This document shows, one piece after another, positions 62,087 through 64,000 of a stretch of 64,000 nt of DNA (its first letter is position 1; the number at the start of each line of letters is the position of its first letter). The stretch covers positions 62,001 through 126,000 of the forward strand of contig NZ_JBFRFB010000003.1 in assembly GCF_052114605.1 (NCBI RefSeq), in the 5' to 3' direction. Source of the DNA: Microvirga sp052114605 (GTDB taxonomy: Bacteria > Pseudomonadota > Alphaproteobacteria > Rhizobiales > Beijerinckiaceae). A program made the position numbers and the translations under genes. Below the pieces are notes generated by a model. It worked only from the letters and a program-made list of their open reading frames with translations, made no database searches and had not been told where the DNA came from.

Positions 62087-62139
62087 CAGGACGCTCTCCC
62101 TGGCCGTTTTCTCTAAGGCCCCCGCCTTCTATGACGTCA

Positions 62140-62946
62140 TTATTGGGCCAAGGGCGACAGGCGCGCGAAGCCCTGCGCCTTCTGGCCCTTCAGCCATGTT
62201 TGGTATTCAGTCAACTCCTGGACCACCAATGTTCCGCGCATCTGCGAATGCGCGACACCGCACAGTTCAGCGCATAGAATTTCGAATGTGCCCGTTCGTG
62301 TGGGCGTGAACCAAATGTAGGAGACCTGCCCGGGAACAAGATCCATCTTCGCTCGCATCTCCGGCACATAGAAATCGTGAATGACGTCGACCGAGCGCAG
62401 CAGGGCCTTCACCGGCTTGCCGACCGGCAAGCGCAGCTCCCCCCCTTCGATCACCACATCATCCTGAGCGGCAGCATCCTCTCGGCTGAGGCCCATCGGG
62501 TTGTCGGGGCCGACAAGCCGCATGTCCGCAAGGCCCAACTTGCCGTCGGGGCCGGGAAGCCTGAACGTCCATTGCCATTGCTGGCCCATGACTTCGATAT
62601 CGGTTGCATCCTCCGGGACTGTCACGAATTGCCGCCAGACAAAAAGACCCGGCGTCAGCATGGCGGCGACGCCAATTCCCGTGATGACCGTTAGCCACCA
62701 TTCCAGTCGCTTGTTCTCCGGCTCATATGTCGCTTGGCGGCCCGGGTGGTGCCGGAACCGGTAGACGCAATAGGCAATGAACAGTACCACTGCGACGAAG
62801 ACAGCGCCTGTAATCCAGAACGTCATGAGAATAGTATCGTCGATGTAATGCCAATTGGACGCGATCGGCGTCCACCACCATGGGCTGACGAGGTGGAAAA
62901 CAACGGAGCCGATGGCCACTATGACAAAGACAAGCGCGAGAGCCAT
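62140..62946 (-). CDS. ctaC: cytochrome c oxidase subunit II
   Basis: Carries the dinuclear CuA centre that takes electrons from cytochrome c. Ligands are visible as His190, Cys225, Glu227, Cys229, His233 and Met236 (VIHDFYVPEM and CAELCGVAHSQM). Three hydrophobic stretches lie in the first 105 residues instead of two helices after a cleaved signal, so the first may act as an uncleaved signal. No fused cytochrome c domain at the C-terminus (it ends RLSPLAQ), so a separate cytochrome c is needed. It heads the operon; no ctaB or ctaG is in view. Confidence 0.93.
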   Translation of the reverse strand: MALALVFVIVAIGSVVFHLVSPWWWTPIASNWHYIDDTILMTFWITGAVFVAVVLFIAYCVYRFRHHPGRQATYEPENKRLEWWLTVITGIGVAAMLTPGLFVWRQFVTVPEDATDIEVMGQQWQWTFRLPGPDGKLGLADMRLVGPDNPMGLSREDAAAQDDVVIEGGELRLPVGKPVKALLRSVDVIHDFYVPEMRAKMDLVPGQVSYIWFTPTRTGTFEILCAELCGVAHSQMRGTLVVQELTEYQTWLKGQKAQGFARLSPLAQ

Positions 62947-63181
62947 TTCCTTTCATCCCCACACATCCGTGCTCGGCATGAAAAATCAGGCGGCAACAAC
63001 GATCATCGAATAATTGTACTCGAACGCTCAGATCAAGGCTTCCGGAGATGAGAAGAAATCCGGTCAATGCAAACTGTCAGCTAAGGTTTAAACTTACACC
63101 TTTGGCTTTTCTTGGTCAACGAAGTCACATTCGCCGGGAGCGATGACTCGAAGGCCAGTCATCCTGCCTTTATCTCATTTG

Positions 63182-63997
63182 CTAGATGAATCTGACTTCC
63201 GACGATCTGAACAATTCCAAAGCGTCAAGAACGCATTGGGATTGAATCATTTGCCAGGTCGAATGCTCGCCTTCAGGCGCGTAGACCAGCTGCCAGCCGA
63301 AGGGGCAACCTAGGGCCGCCGCTTGGCGTTGGCCGAGCGCGAATGTGCGCTCGCCACGATGCTTGCGCTGCACACCCTGTCGTCTGGACTCAGGTTTCAT
63401 GGACAATTCAGGGTCCCGTGGGTCGTCGTCCCTGGAGCCGAGATAGATCGTGACAGGCATGCCGAGATAGCCGCGCAGCTTCTCTCGTTCTTCGTCGTAT
63501 TCGTAAACGCCACCCATGCCATAAGGCGCTGCCTCTCCATCAGGATAGCGGCCAAGCAGTGGCAGCACATAGCTCGAAGCGTTCGCCAATACGATGCGGC
63601 GCCCATCCGGCTGCTCGAATGCCGCCACACGCGACAAAAACTGCGCGCCGGCGGAATGGCCCCAGCACCAGTAGGGCAGCGTTTCCGCTTCCTCTTGCGC
63701 TCGCACCCATTCGGCCAGAAGCGGCACGAAGCGTGTCGTCCACTGACTGGCAGGCTTGAGGTTTCCGCCCCGATCCACTAGGCCGCCGCGATGATAATCC
63801 CTGATGCGAAAGCGGGCTTTATCGAAAAGCGGCGCCGCCACCACGAGCTTTCCACGTTCGGCGAGCTCGATGGCATAGTCGCGGTAGCTGCCCGCCGTGC
63901 GCGATGTGCCGTGGTAGATCAGCAGAATTCCTTTGACCGGCGCATCTGGCTTGTAGGTATAGACATCGAAGGTGACGCCATCGAGGGTCGCCTGCAT
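63182..63997 (-). CDS. alpha/beta hydrolase, start may lie beyond window edge
   Basis: A 271-residue reading from ATG 63997, three bases from the window edge, so a longer N-terminus cannot be excluded. It has the oxyanion stretch ILLIYHGTSRTAG, the nucleophile elbow GHSAGAQF, Asp in LGSRDDDPRD and the base His in PEGEHSTWQ. It most resembles secreted or cytosolic esterase-like hydrolases; substrate unknown. Confidence 0.8.
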   Translation of the reverse strand: MQATLDGVTFDVYTYKPDAPVKGILLIYHGTSRTAGSYRDYAIELAERGKLVVAAPLFDKARFRIRDYHRGGLVDRGGNLKPASQWTTRFVPLLAEWVRAQEEAETLPYWCWGHSAGAQFLSRVAAFEQPDGRRIVLANASSYVLPLLGRYPDGEAAPYGMGGVYEYDEEREKLRGYLGMPVTIYLGSRDDDPRDPELSMKPESRRQGVQRKHRGERTFALGQRQAAALGCPFGWQLVYAPEGEHSTWQMIQSQCVLDALELFRSSEVRFI

Positions 63998-64000
63998 TTG

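Overview
The window looks like a chromosomal segment of a GC-rich alphaproteobacterium of the order Hyphomicrobiales (Rhizobiales), with a Methylobacteriaceae/Microvirga-like feel. The family is a guess; the order is better supported. Evidence includes a circularly permuted two-piece tmRNA gene with tag ANDNYAPVAVAA next to an alpha-type SspB gene, a rhizobial glpSTPQ-V glycerol transporter operon, an ICE-like (Irr-type) site in front of heme genes, and leader-peptide attenuators before ilvB and leuA. No phage, CRISPR array or intact insertion sequence was seen.

Layout. 1-11 kb: partial fumC, an orphan P450, ssrA-sspB, thyA, DUF2293 and GNAT genes, a MazE-like/Doc toxin-antitoxin pair wedged in before folA, then hflK-hflC-DUF2065-degP. 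11-17 kb: acs, serB, miaA, a Tat-exported FAD oxidase and a DUF155 protein. 17-29 kb: branched-chain amino acid synthesis (ilvB, ilvN, ilvC, leuA) split by small units: a DUF559 gene bracketed by inverted repeats, a GST, DUF924, DedA, pdxY, PhzF and NUDIX genes. 29-34 kb: three palindromic intergenic repeats and a candidate structured RNA, an Lrp regulator divergent from phhA, tRNA-Lys(CTT), and a DAO-family oxidase.

34-41 kb is the most unusual part. A three-gene operon encodes an 891-residue protein with two HasA-like hemophore domains, two cadherin-like repeats and a C-terminal RTX/serralysin-type secretion module; a TonB-dependent heme receptor with the FRAP/NPNL signature; and a second, 325-residue HasA-RTX protein. 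It is divergent from a HemS/HmuS-type cytoplasmic heme protein, and the AT-rich promoter region between them holds an ICE-like palindrome. This reads as an iron-regulated heme-scavenging system built on RTX-anchored or type I-secreted hemophores. Neither a type I secretion apparatus nor a heme ABC importer lies in the window.

41-64 kb: the glycerol ABC operon; a gene-poor stretch; an RraA-family plus DapA-family pair; a PfkB kinase, a ribose/xylose-type ABC transporter and xylulokinase (a pentose or pentitol uptake and phosphorylation set); DUF2189; and a five-gene cytochrome c oxidase operon with two subunit III-like genes. The window ends in an alpha/beta hydrolase whose start may lie beyond the edge.

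All calls come from reading the sequence; no database search was run. Coordinates of start codons were adjusted where a Shine-Dalgarno (SD) sequence or family length argued for an internal start.
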